Below are positions 26,864 to 35,740 of a DNA stretch of 64,000 bases, piece after piece. Position numbers and translations under genes: made by a program. This stretch comes from Cognatundibacterium luofuense (GTDB lineage: Bacteria > Pseudomonadota > Gammaproteobacteria > Burkholderiales > Burkholderiaceae_D): NCBI RefSeq assembly GCF_018139685.1, contig NZ_JAGSPN010000015.1:49605-113604 (forward strand), read 5' to 3'. How positions within the stretch are numbered: the stretch's first letter is position 1; each line of letters opens with the position of its first letter. Below the pieces are notes generated by a model. It had not been told where the DNA came from, did no database searches, and saw only the letters and a list, made by a program, of their open reading frames with translations.

Positions 26864-28083
26864 GTTGATTGTCCTGTCGTGGTGGTATCAGGGATAGTGA
26901 CGGCAGCACAAACACCGCCTTCTGCACGCTCGTAAATCGCCAGTTCTGCTGCATTCCCAAACATCAGCTGAAGCCGCTCACGCGAGTTCTGCAAACCGGT
27001 TCCGCCTGTCTGCACTTCCGACAAACCGACGCCATTGTCTTCCGTCAGGATGCAGATGTTGCCAGCATCTGAAGCAACCCGGATTTGAATCTGGCCAGGG
27101 TTCACTGAGGGTTCAATACCGTGTTTAATGGCATTCTCAACCATGGTCAGAATCAGCATCGACGGAATACGCACCGCCTGAAACCGGACCGGTAAATCGA
27201 TAGCAAACTGCAGTCGTGTACCCATCCTGACTTGCATCACATGCAAATAAGCGCGGATCAGTTCACATTCTTCCTGCAGCGTGACCTGATCAGCACGTAT
27301 TTCACTGAGACTGGCGCGTAAGAATGTGATCAGATTACCGGTCAGTTCAGCCGCCCGCTGACCATCTCGCAATGCCAGTTGCTGCACTGCGCCCAGCGTA
27401 TTAAACAGAAAATGCGGTTCGATTTGTGCGCGCAGCAAACGCAATTCGGTTTCGGTTTGCTGTCTTGCATGGCGTTCGCGTTCGGCATCAAAGCTGAGCT
27501 GCGCATTCATCATTTCGTAGCTCTGATTCCGGATGACAGCGATACCACCAAGTAATAACGCGTAGACTGCACCAACCACGAGACAGAGCTGTGTCAGCCC
27601 CGCCCAGTCATTCTGTAATGTTTGTAAAACAGGTCGCCCGCTAGAGAGGGAAAAACTAATATTCGCGACCAGTACACCAAACGCCATTCCGCCAGTACCC
27701 ATCGCAATTATCCGGAAGGGTCTGGTAACCAATTGGCGATAGTTAAACCAGATACTGAATGCAGCAAAAGAAACGGACCAGCCTAATATTTGACCTATCA
27801 CCAGTGCACCGGTAAGCGTCTTCCCGGGTTTATACAAATACAGTGCCAACCCCATTATCAGGAATAAGCCTGTCATTTGTAAAAGGCGTGTCCACAGCAA
27901 TCTGCCGCGCCATTTCTGGCAAAAGTGATAAATCTGCAATAGTTCTATATGGCTGAGCTTTTTCAGGCTGCATCGCAAAAATGTGGACCGCCCGGCGGCA
28001 GGTTTGCCTTCACTCATCGCGCGTAAGTCCGCCATGATTTCTGCATCCCAGGTTTTGTAGCGATTCGTGAGCTGTTGCAACAT
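26860..28083 (-). CDS. LytS/YehU-type membrane sensor histidine kinase
   Basis: The protein has 407 residues from the ATG at 28083, which has GGAG upstream; an earlier in-frame start would add 16 residues. Four hydrophobic segments lie between about 65 and 190. The His_kinase domain follows with the phosphorylated His in LRAQIEPHFLFNTLGAV (about residue 225), then an HATPase_c domain with MVENAIKHGIEP (N-box) and EDNGVGL plus GTGLQNSRERL (G-boxes). No extracytoplasmic sensory domain is visible, so the membrane part may sense directly. Confidence 0.92.
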   Translation of the reverse strand: MLQQLTNRYKTWDAEIMADLRAMSEGKPAAGRSTFLRCSLKKLSHIELLQIYHFCQKWRGRLLWTRLLQMTGLFLIMGLALYLYKPGKTLTGALVIGQILGWSVSFAAFSIWFNYRQLVTRPFRIIAMGTGGMAFGVLVANISFSLSSGRPVLQTLQNDWAGLTQLCLVVGAVYALLLGGIAVIRNQSYEMMNAQLSFDAERERHARQQTETELRLLRAQIEPHFLFNTLGAVQQLALRDGQRAAELTGNLITFLRASLSEIRADQVTLQEECELIRAYLHVMQVRMGTRLQFAIDLPVRFQAVRIPSMLILTMVENAIKHGIEPSVNPGQIQIRVASDAGNICILTEDNGVGLSEVQTGGTGLQNSRERLQLMFGNAAELAIYERAEGGVCAAVTIPDTTTTGQST

Positions 28084-28185
28084 GATGGATCTCCGTCTGG
28101 TTGATTGATGGAGGCAGTTTTGCATTTCCACTGACTGAATTCATCCGGAACGGGATAAACCACGAAACCACGGGTACCGGAGACG

Positions 28186-28216
28186 AAAAAGCGGATGTCC
28201 TGTTACAGACATCCGC
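28186..28216 (-). terminator. terminator of the DUF350 operon
   Basis: GCGGATGTC (28191-28199) pairs perfectly with GACATCCGC (28208-28216). On the minus strand the hairpin is followed by TTTTT (28190-28186). It separates the DUF350 operon from the downstream LytS gene. Confidence 0.8.
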
Positions 28217-28238
28217 GTTGTTTGTACAGAGTGGGGGA

Positions 28239-28646
28239 TCAGTAAGTCATACAGGCTGCATTGATCAGCCCCATCGCCAGACTGAGTGCCGCCAGAAATA
28301 CGCCGCTGGCAGTCCGGTTTTGCGGGATATCGCTGATCAGATCGGGCAACAGCATCCGTGTAATCAGATAAGCCAGCAACTGCACAGCCAGAGCGATACC
28401 ACCCCACAGCACCATATCCGCAAACCCGACACTGTTCGCAATAGCGGACGCCAGCGCAACGGTATAGCCCAGTAAAGCGCCGGAAAGGCTGATGGCGGCT
28501 GCGGTATTTCCTTCGCGAATCAGTGCAATTTCGCGATACGGTGTGATACGGACATAAATCACGATAAACAAAAATACCAGCACTGCGGCCGCAGCGAAAT
28601 GGCTCAGGAAGGGCGGAAAACCGTGGATGAAGGAAGAGGCGATCAT
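28239..28646 (-). CDS. DUF350 membrane protein (YjfL-like)
   Basis: The protein has 135 residues and four membrane helices in two repeated halves (FLSHFAAAAVLVFLFIVIYV, ISLSGALLGYTVALASAIA, then a second pair). YREIALIREGNTAAAISLSG is the DUF350 signature. It is the last gene of the three-gene unit; the E. coli yjf locus holds the same combination (DUF350 YjfL, DUF1190 YjfM, synthetase-like YjfC). The function is unknown, with a membrane role inferred. Confidence 0.88.
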   Translation of the reverse strand: MIASSFIHGFPPFLSHFAAAAVLVFLFIVIYVRITPYREIALIREGNTAAAISLSGALLGYTVALASAIANSVGFADMVLWGGIALAVQLLAYLITRMLLPDLISDIPQNRTASGVFLAALSLAMGLINAACMTY

Positions 28647-28656
28647 AGATACAGTC

Positions 28657-29790
28657 TCATTCGGTAAAAAAGTGGGGAATAAACCGGCTGGTGTCTTTGG
28701 TAATCAGGGTTGCATCTTCACGAATGCCAATACCCGCCGCCTGATCTCCGACTACCCAGGAGCCGATACAGGCAAAAGCCGGGGTGACGCCGTCATCATA
28801 GAACGGTAATGGTGCAAGCGACTGATACACGTAACCCTCCGCCCCGTACTGGCCTTCGGTTCGTAATACCTGACTGCCCTGATACAGCACAATATTGTCG
28901 CCCTCACGGGAGTACAACGGCTTTTTCACATAATCACCGCTGATACGCCACTGATCGAAACTTGCTGCAAGCAAATTCGGGTGATTCGGGAACATCTCCC
29001 ACAGCAGCGGCAGAATAGCTTTATTCGATAAAAGCATTTTCCAGGCGGGTTCTATAACCTGCATTTCAGTTGCCAGCAGGGCGGAACCAAAAGACTCCCG
29101 GCAAAGCCATTCCCACGGATACAGCTTGAATAAACGCTGAATTGGCTGATCGCTCTGGTCAACAAAGGTCGATGAAGCGGCATCAAGTCCGATGTCTGCC
29201 ATATCCAGCTGTTCTGTGCGGATGCCAGCCTGCATCGCAGTGTCGCGTAAATAGCTGAGGTTGCCCCAGTCTTCCTCACTGGCACTGATGCCGGCAAAAT
29301 GCACAGCTTTTCCGTCGGACAGTTTTTGCCATTGTGCGATCAGTTTTTCATGCAGGGAATTGAACTGATCGTGCTGCGGAAACACATCCTGCAGCCAGTA
29401 CCACTGCGCCACGCTGGACTCGACCAGTCCGGTTGGTGTATCAGCGTTATATTCCAGTAATTTAGGTTCACCGCTACCGTTCCAGCTCAGATCAAAGCGG
29501 CCATACAGCGAAAACTCGCCAGCCAGCCAGCTGTCTTCAATTTTTTTCCGGAATGGGTCGGGAATGGCAAATTTCTCGTAGCTACCTTCGCGTACGACTT
29601 GCCCGACCGCCTGCAATGCCATCTGATGTAATTCTTCAGTCACACTTTCCAGATGATCGATCTGTTCTGATGTGAAGCGATAGGCGTAGCGTTCGTCCCA
29701 GTACAAGTCATCAATCGAATGATAGGTGAACCCGAGCTGCTCAAACTGTTGCTGCCAGCCCTGACGCGGTTTCAGTTGTATGCGCTCCAT
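28657..29790 (-). CDS. glutathionylspermidine synthase-like ATP-grasp enzyme (YjfC-like)
   Basis: The protein has 377 residues and consists only of the synthetase domain; the N-terminal amidase found in E. coli Gss is absent. Typical motifs are WDERYAYRFT, LSWNGSGEPKLLEYNADTPTG (about 103-123), VKKPLYSREGDNI (about 308-320) and GSWVVGDQAAGIGIREDA (about 345-362). YjfC relatives have no proven substrate. Its ATG shares a base with the DUF1190 TAA (TAATG), so translation is coupled. Confidence 0.9.
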   Translation of the reverse strand: MERIQLKPRQGWQQQFEQLGFTYHSIDDLYWDERYAYRFTSEQIDHLESVTEELHQMALQAVGQVVREGSYEKFAIPDPFRKKIEDSWLAGEFSLYGRFDLSWNGSGEPKLLEYNADTPTGLVESSVAQWYWLQDVFPQHDQFNSLHEKLIAQWQKLSDGKAVHFAGISASEEDWGNLSYLRDTAMQAGIRTEQLDMADIGLDAASSTFVDQSDQPIQRLFKLYPWEWLCRESFGSALLATEMQVIEPAWKMLLSNKAILPLLWEMFPNHPNLLAASFDQWRISGDYVKKPLYSREGDNIVLYQGSQVLRTEGQYGAEGYVYQSLAPLPFYDDGVTPAFACIGSWVVGDQAAGIGIREDATLITKDTSRFIPHFFTE

Positions 29791-30275
29791 TAACCGCCTC
29801 CTGAGCCGTGAGCAGATCCGCCGAAACCGCCACGGCTGACGCCGGAAACAGAGCCGGAACGGACAACGCTGCTACGCTGAGCAACAGCGCGGCTGGGTTC
29901 TGCGTGACGAACCCCGAAATCTGCCTGGGCACGTTCACGCCCGCCTGCAACGTAGTAGGGCCCCCAGTAGCCGCTGTGGCCGACATAGGTGGAGTGACTA
30001 CTGTTCAGTGACTGTGCGGTTGTCGAAGCGCTCTGATCTAGGCTCCCGGAAATCTGACTCTGAACCGGCGTTTCACAAGCTTTGTCGCCCCAGTCTTTCT
30101 GGCAATCTTCCAGTGACGTGTATTCATCCCGTATTGCATGCAGTGTTTCCGGCGTACTGTCAGACATATTGCCCGAAGGCGTATCAGAGCTGCAGGCAGC
30201 GAGCAGAGTGCTGCCTGCAAGCATGAGAGGTAACGCCGCACTGACTCTGCGACGGCGCTGAGTTGTTTGAGACAC
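29790..30275 (-). CDS. DUF1190 lipoprotein (YgiB/YjfM-like)
   Basis: The protein has 161 residues. A twin basic start (RRRRVSAALPLML) leads to the lipobox LLAAC (Cys at about residue 28), so it should be a lipoprotein. The DUF1190 core includes YTSLEDCQKDWGDKACE and GYWGPYYVAGG; the C-terminus is Gly/Ser-rich and low in complexity. Paralogues such as YgiB accompany glutathionylspermidine synthase-like genes in many genomes. It is the first gene of the operon. Confidence 0.88.
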   Translation of the reverse strand: MSQTTQRRRRVSAALPLMLAGSTLLAACSSDTPSGNMSDSTPETLHAIRDEYTSLEDCQKDWGDKACETPVQSQISGSLDQSASTTAQSLNSSHSTYVGHSGYWGPYYVAGGRERAQADFGVRHAEPSRAVAQRSSVVRSGSVSGVSRGGFGGSAHGSGGG

Positions 30276-30426
30276 GAGTGTTCTCCGTTGAAAGAATAGC
30301 CGGATTGTAGGCTCGTGTTGCGATTAAGACTACGTTGGAAGGACAGAAGAATTACCGTTGTGTGCTAAAAACAGACATATTTTTAGCGGAACAGGCACTT
30401 GAGAAACTGTATTTAGTGTCTGAAAT

Positions 30427-30463
30427 AAGTGGTGCTTCGCCGAGATACAGATAAGCACCACTT
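30427..30463 (-). terminator. possible terminator of the Cache-domain gene
   Basis: AAGTGGTGCTT (30427-30437) pairs perfectly with AAGCACCACTT (30453-30463) around 15 bases. It lies 28 bases beyond the minus-strand stop at 30491. The following T-run on that strand is short (ATTTC), so termination may be partial. Confidence 0.5.
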
Positions 30464-30490
30464 AAGTAGTTGTAGAGGATGGGGCGTTTG

Positions 30491-30940
30491 TTAATCGTAA
30501 ATACCACCACAGACAATCGTTTCCTCTAAGCGTTCGCAGTACATTTGTTTAGGTTCGATTTTTTTAGTCTCCGGATTAACAAACTTATACTTCTGCCAAA
30601 AATGAGGATTTTTTCCCGCGAGTTCCACCCGTTCTTTAACAAACGCCTTCCCATCAATATCTTTTAAATCGATCAGATTCTTTCCAACCATTTTCGTATT
30701 GGCGCCATGCGCCAGCACTGTGCCATCCATACGATAAACAACCAGATACAGGTCACGGGAAGTGTAGGGGCCATTTTTAGCGGAAATATCTGAGTACACC
30801 TTTTCTTTATCTCCGGACTTCAATGCACCAACCCCTTTTTTGACCATTGCTTCGGCATCGGATTTTGTGGCACGGAGTTCCTCCGCGATGGAAATTTGCA
30901 TGAAACTTAATGAGACAGCCAGTACCAGCAGTTTTTTCAT
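30491..30940 (-). CDS. periplasmic single Cache-domain protein
   Basis: The protein has 149 residues. A signal peptide (KKLLVLAVSLSFMQISIA) is followed by one small Cache_2-type sensor domain with DLYLVVYRMDGTVLAHGANTKMVGKNLIDLKDIDGKAFV, the pattern found in the sensory part of chemoreceptors and kinases. No signalling domain is fused to it, so it is a soluble periplasmic ligand binder. AGGAGG-like sequence (CCGGAGGAC) precedes the ATG. The ligand is unknown. Confidence 0.85.
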   Translation of the reverse strand: MKKLLVLAVSLSFMQISIAEELRATKSDAEAMVKKGVGALKSGDKEKVYSDISAKNGPYTSRDLYLVVYRMDGTVLAHGANTKMVGKNLIDLKDIDGKAFVKERVELAGKNPHFWQKYKFVNPETKKIEPKQMYCERLEETIVCGGIYD

Positions 30941-31248
30941 TATGTCCTCCGGAAGGTTTTCGGTATATCAGCTGAGATTTCAGTATAGGAAACCTTAATA
31001 GATTAAAAAAGAATAAGTTCAACTCACAGGTCATGCGGCACAGTATTCAGCGCAAGTCACTTCATCATAGGAACGTATATTTAATTAACGGACATTTGAT
31101 GAAAGCACTGCTACAAATTACAAAAGCTACCCTTAATCAAAAAAACGGCATAAAAGGTCTTCAAAAACAAAGAGGATCATCGATCCGAAGTCTTCACTAA
31201 CAATTAAAATGCTGGCTATATTTCCCCACTATTTCTGCAGGTAAAGCT
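30941..31248. other. intergenic, divergent region before arsA
   Basis: This AT-rich 308-base stretch separates the minus-strand Cache gene from arsA. I see no ArsR-like gene, no strong palindrome and no repeat of the dispersed family. It should hold both promoters. Confidence 0.5.
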
Positions 31249-33015
31249 ATGCACTTCCTCCAGCGTTCCACGCCATTTCTGTTTTTTACCGGGAAAGGGG
31301 GCGTAGGGAAAACTTCGGTTGCCTGTGCCTGTGCAATCCATCTGTGTCATCAGGGAAAGAAAGTACTGCTGGTCAGTACAGATCCCGCATCAAATATCAG
31401 CCAGATTTTCCGTACGCCGATTGGCAACCGGATTACTGCGTTACAGGAAAATTTGTGGGGGCTGGAAATCGATCCGCAGGCTGCAGCAGATCTGTATCGC
31501 AAACAAATCATTGATCCGGTGCGTGGTATTGCGCCGGATACAGTTGTACGTCAGCTGGAAGAGCAATTATCCGGCGTCTGCACCAATGAAATAGCTGCTT
31601 TCGATGAATTTACCGGATTACTGACCGACGCTGCCATACGGGAACAGTTTGATCACATTGTGTTAGATACTGCGCCGACCGGACACACGATTCGTCTGCT
31701 GCAACTGCCGTCCGCATGGAGTCAGTTTCTCGAAGAGGGAAAAGGAAACGCGTCCTGTCTTGGCCCGCTTGCCGGCCTGCAAAAGCAACGTCACCGTTAT
31801 CAGGCAGCAGTAGCGGCATTAGCTGATCCTGCCCAAACCTCACTGGTGCTGGTTTCCCGCGCTCAGCAATCGGCACTCAGTGAAGTCGCCAGAACCTGCA
31901 GCGAACTGAGTACCGCCGGACTGCGTCCTGCATTTCTCGTCATCAACGGGCTGATGCCGCAGGCAAGCGCTGAACTAGATCCTTTAGCGAATGCCATTTA
32001 CGCACGGGAACAATCTGCACTGAAGCATATGCCGGAACTTCTGCGGCAACTGCATTGTGATTATCTGCCGCTGAAAGCAGCGAATCTGAGTGATCCGCAA
32101 GCCCTTGCCGGATTGTTTGAAACTGAAAATACCGTGTCAGCCGATCTCCCGCCAACCGCCGTTGCTGCCGACTCTCTGGCGGCAATGCTGGATGAACTGG
32201 CGCAGGATAAACGCGGCTTTATCATGCTGATGGGAAAGGGCGGTGTCGGCAAAACCACGCTTGCTGCCGCTATCGCTACAGGTCTGGCTGACCGGGGTTT
32301 TCCGGTACATCTGACCACATCCGATCCCGCCGCCCACATTACAGAGACGCTGGATGCGCATTTACCCAATCTGAAAGTCAGCCGTATCGATCCGCATGCG
32401 GCAACAGAGGCATATCGTCAGCAAGTCCGGCTAACTAAGGGATCAAAACTGGATGCAGCCGGAAAAGCGTTGCTGGAAGAGGATCTGAAATCGCCGTGTA
32501 CGGAAGAAATTGCGGTATTTCAGGCGTTTTCGCGGGTTATTCGCGAATCCAGCCGCCAGTTTGTTGTGATGGATACCGCACCTACCGGCCACACCTTGTT
32601 ATTGCTGGATGCAACCGGTGCTTATCATCGTGAAATCAGTCGTCAGATGGCGGATAAAAGTATGCATTTCATGACGCCGATGATGCAGTTACAAGATCCT
32701 GTGCAAACCAAAGTGATTATCGTCACGCTGGCTGAAACAACACCGGTGCTGGAGGCCAGTGCGCTGCAAAACGATTTACGACGCGCAGGCATTGAACCCT
32801 GGGGCTGGATCATCAACCAGAGTATTGCCGCAGCCAGACCAACCGCACCCTTACTGCGGCAACGTGCATTGTATGAACAAGAGCAAATCCGGCAGGTTCG
32901 TGATGTTCATGCAAAACGCTGTGCGCTGGTGAAATCCGAAGCAGAAGAACCACGCGGCACAGCAAAACTCCGGTCATTGGTACAACGCAATAAGCAGCAT
33001 GAAAATGGCGGCTAA
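31249..33015 (+). CDS. arsA: ArsA-type arsenite-stimulated ATPase
   Basis: The protein has 588 residues in two homologous ATPase halves, as in plasmid R773 ArsA. The first P-loop GKGGVGKTS is at 15-23, the second (GKGGVGKTT) at about 329-337, and DTAPTGHT occurs in each half. The three metalloid-binding cysteines are present in their usual settings: Cys111 (GVCTNEIA), Cys170 (NASCLGP) and Cys417 (SPCTEEIA). This ATPase drives the ArsB efflux pump. No arsB, arsD, arsR or arsC is in the window. It is followed after 36 bases by an ATP-grasp-like gene. Confidence 0.93.
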   Translation: MHFLQRSTPFLFFTGKGGVGKTSVACACAIHLCHQGKKVLLVSTDPASNISQIFRTPIGNRITALQENLWGLEIDPQAAADLYRKQIIDPVRGIAPDTVVRQLEEQLSGVCTNEIAAFDEFTGLLTDAAIREQFDHIVLDTAPTGHTIRLLQLPSAWSQFLEEGKGNASCLGPLAGLQKQRHRYQAAVAALADPAQTSLVLVSRAQQSALSEVARTCSELSTAGLRPAFLVINGLMPQASAELDPLANAIYAREQSALKHMPELLRQLHCDYLPLKAANLSDPQALAGLFETENTVSADLPPTAVAADSLAAMLDELAQDKRGFIMLMGKGGVGKTTLAAAIATGLADRGFPVHLTTSDPAAHITETLDAHLPNLKVSRIDPHAATEAYRQQVRLTKGSKLDAAGKALLEEDLKSPCTEEIAVFQAFSRVIRESSRQFVVMDTAPTGHTLLLLDATGAYHREISRQMADKSMHFMTPMMQLQDPVQTKVIIVTLAETTPVLEASALQNDLRRAGIEPWGWIINQSIAAARPTAPLLRQRALYEQEQIRQVRDVHAKRCALVKSEAEEPRGTAKLRSLVQRNKQHENGG

Positions 33016-33051
33016 TCTGCACATGGTCAGTACGATTCTTCTGAGGTAACT

Positions 33052-34407
33052 ATGCAAAAATGTTCTGCTCCGTCCACATCACTCAACTGCACAAGCGATA
33101 TGGTTCGCGCTGTACAAGTGTTAAACGACGGCTGTTTTTGTATCACGCTCGATCAGGAGAAATTATGGTCTACGCTGGAGTCAGGCAATGCAGATGATGC
33201 CTTGCTGCGTATGATCCGCGAAGAGCGGCCGCATCTTTTTTCTGCGCAGACAGTGTTTCTCGCCAGTGAACATGCACACCGTATCAATACGCTGATCACG
33301 GCCGTCGAAACGGTTGTGCATTTACCCGCTTACCGGCAGCACGTTCTTGCCAGCGCACCGGAAACTGCCCGGCATACGCCGCAAGGGCAGCGCGGTGTTT
33401 TGTTCGGATACGATTTTCATGTACAGGGCAATCATACTGGTCTGATTGAAATTAATACCAATGCGGGCGGCATCATGCTGAATGCCGTACTGTCGAAAGC
33501 GCAGCGTGGCTGCTGTCCGCCGGTAGAAACTTTCCTGCCAGTGGCAGGCGCAGCCAGCGCACTGGAACAAGAGCTGCTGGCAATGTTCCGTGAAGAATGG
33601 GCGCTGGCAGGTAAAGAAAGTGACTTAACAACGGTTGCGATCGTCGATGAAAATCCGCAGCAGCAATATCTGTATCCGGAATTTTTATTATTTGAGCGAT
33701 TACTGACGGAGCACGGCATCCGCGTGATTGTGACCGACCCTGCCGGACTGAGCCTGAGCGAAGGCCGCCTGTGGCACGGCGATATTGCGATTGATTTGCT
33801 GTATAACCGCCTGACCGATTTTTATCTCGAAGCGCCTGAGCATCATGCTCTGCGGGATGCGTGGATGCAGGACGCAGTCGTGATGACACCGCATCCGCAA
33901 GCGCATGCGCTGTATGCCGATAAACGTCATCTCGCCTTGCTGACCGATGCATCGCAACTGCAGAAACTCGGTGTTCCGGAAGCGATACAACAGATTTTGC
34001 TGACGAATATTCCGCGCACGGTTCTGGTTCATCCTGAGAATGCAGAACAACTCTGGCACGAGCGCAAGCAATGGTTTTTCAAGCCAGCGACGGGTTTTGG
34101 CAGCCGTGCAGCATATCGCGGCGACAAACTGACCACCCGCGTCTGGCAGGAAATTCTGCAATCGGATTATGTCGCACAAGCCATCATGGCGCCCGGCGAA
34201 AGAGCCGTCAGCGAAGCAGACCCGGCCAGTAAACTGAAATTCGATCTGCGTGCTTACGTCTACAACGGTAAAGTGCAGTGGCTGGCAGCGCGCCTGTATC
34301 AGGGACAAACCACTAATTTCCGCACACCGGGTGGCGGATTCGCACCCGTGCATGTGGCCAGTGATACGCAATTACAGGCACTGGGTGGTTTTCTGAACCG
34401 CAGTTAA
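33052..34407 (+). CDS. ATP-grasp-like protein of unknown function
   Basis: The protein has 451 residues. LIEINTNAGGIMLNAVL (about 129-145) resembles the substrate/ATP segment of glutathionylspermidine-synthase-like ATP-grasp enzymes, and WFFKPATGFGSRAAYRG (about 343-359) and KLKFDLRAYVYNGKVQWLAARLYQ-type C-terminal strands fit the nucleotide-binding fold. The N-terminus carries several cysteines (KCSAPSTSLNC, GCFC). It starts 36 bases after arsA with a GAGGTA ribosome site and is probably co-transcribed. The ligase activity and substrate are inferred at best. Confidence 0.65.
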   Translation: MQKCSAPSTSLNCTSDMVRAVQVLNDGCFCITLDQEKLWSTLESGNADDALLRMIREERPHLFSAQTVFLASEHAHRINTLITAVETVVHLPAYRQHVLASAPETARHTPQGQRGVLFGYDFHVQGNHTGLIEINTNAGGIMLNAVLSKAQRGCCPPVETFLPVAGAASALEQELLAMFREEWALAGKESDLTTVAIVDENPQQQYLYPEFLLFERLLTEHGIRVIVTDPAGLSLSEGRLWHGDIAIDLLYNRLTDFYLEAPEHHALRDAWMQDAVVMTPHPQAHALYADKRHLALLTDASQLQKLGVPEAIQQILLTNIPRTVLVHPENAEQLWHERKQWFFKPATGFGSRAAYRGDKLTTRVWQEILQSDYVAQAIMAPGERAVSEADPASKLKFDLRAYVYNGKVQWLAARLYQGQTTNFRTPGGGFAPVHVASDTQLQALGGFLNRS

Positions 34408-34519
34408 GCCGCTGACGGTTTAGCGTAAAAGATCAGGCATTTCCGGTATTTCTGCGCCGACGGCAAGGCTGACAGCAGGTAAAATTCTGTCTTTCTCCGG
34501 CGAACGAATTCACTGCGCA

Positions 34520-35740
34520 ATGCGTCTTTTACACACTTCAGACTGGCATCTGGGCCAGCACTTTATGGGCAAAACCCGCCACTCCGAACATCAGGCGCTG
34601 ATTGCGTGGCTGCTGGAACAAGTACAGCAACATGCAGTCGATGCCGTACTGATTGCCGGTGACGTGTTTGATACCGGTGCGCCACCCAGCTATGCGCGCG
34701 AACTGTATAACGAACTGATTCTGCAATTACACGACGCCGGTACACAACTGATCGTACTGGCAGGAAATCACGACTCAGTAGCCACGCTGGATGAAAGCCG
34801 CCATCTGGCGGCGCGTCTCGGTACTTCCGTAATTCCGGCGCTCAGTGAACAAGCCGAACAGCAAATCATCACACTGCATGACCGTCAGGGTAAGCCTGCA
34901 GCCGTGTTGTGTGCGGTGCCGTATATCCGGCCGCGTGACGTGATGCAAAGTCAGGCCGGACAGAATGCCGAAGATAAGCAAAAAAGCCTGCAGGAAGCGA
35001 TCTTTTCCCATTATCAGCAACTGTATGCGCTGGCAGAAGATCGCCGTCATCATAACGGTGAACGTCTGCCAGTGATTGCAACCGGACATTTGACAACGGT
35101 TGGCGCCAGTGCCAGCGAATCAGTACGCGAAATTTATGTCGGTGCGCTTCAGGCTTTTCCAACCAGCGCCTTTCCGCCTGCAGATTACATCGCGCTCGGC
35201 CATATCCACCGTCCGCAACAAGTCGGCGGTCTGCCTCATATCCGCTACTGCGGCTCGCCGCTGACACTGAGCTTTGATGAGCTCGGACAGCAAAAGCAAA
35301 TGCTGCTGGTTGATCTCGATACGCAGGGATTGCAGCAGGTAACGCCGTTACCGGTGCCGGTATTTCAGCCGATGGCAAGTGTGCGCGGCAGTCTGAGCGA
35401 GCTGGAACAGGCGATTCCGCAAGCAGCACTGGCTGGCAGCGCAGAATGCCCGGTCTGGCTGGAAGTGACGGTGCGCGAAGATGATTATCTGAGTGATTTA
35501 CAAACGCGGGTGCAAAGTATTTGCGAAGGTCTGCACGCAGAAGTCTTGCGCATACGGCGCGACCGCAGCGATGCCGTGGCGCGTCTGCAAGCGGAAAGCC
35601 GAATAACGCTGGAAGAATTGCAACCGCAGGATGTGTTTGCCAGGCGACTGGCTGCGCTGGATCTGAATGCAGAAGTCAGCCAGGAATTACAAAGCCGTTT
35701 TGATACGGTACTGCACGCACTGCAGGGGGAAAACGTATGA
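34520..35740 (+). CDS. sbcD: exonuclease subunit SbcD
   Basis: The protein has 406 residues, the usual length. It is the Mre11-like nuclease half of SbcCD, which cuts hairpins and blocked DNA ends. Metal-binding motifs are in order: SDWHLGQ at the N-terminus (Asp8, His10), [23 protein letters not shown] and ALGHIHRPQ. The C-terminal part is the accessory domain. Its stop overlaps the sbcC start by four bases (35737-35740), so subunit translation is coupled. Confidence 0.95.
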   Translation: MRLLHTSDWHLGQHFMGKTRHSEHQALIAWLLEQVQQHAVDAVLIAGDVFDTGAPPSYARELYNELILQLHDAGTQLIVLAGNHDSVATLDESRHLAARLGTSVIPALSEQAEQQIITLHDRQGKPAAVLCAVPYIRPRDVMQSQAGQNAEDKQKSLQEAIFSHYQQLYALAEDRRHHNGERLPVIATGHLTTVGASASESVREIYVGALQAFPTSAFPPADYIALGHIHRPQQVGGLPHIRYCGSPLTLSFDELGQQKQMLLVDLDTQGLQQVTPLPVPVFQPMASVRGSLSELEQAIPQAALAGSAECPVWLEVTVREDDYLSDLQTRVQSICEGLHAEVLRIRRDRSDAVARLQAESRITLEELQPQDVFARRLAALDLNAEVSQELQSRFDTVLHALQGENV

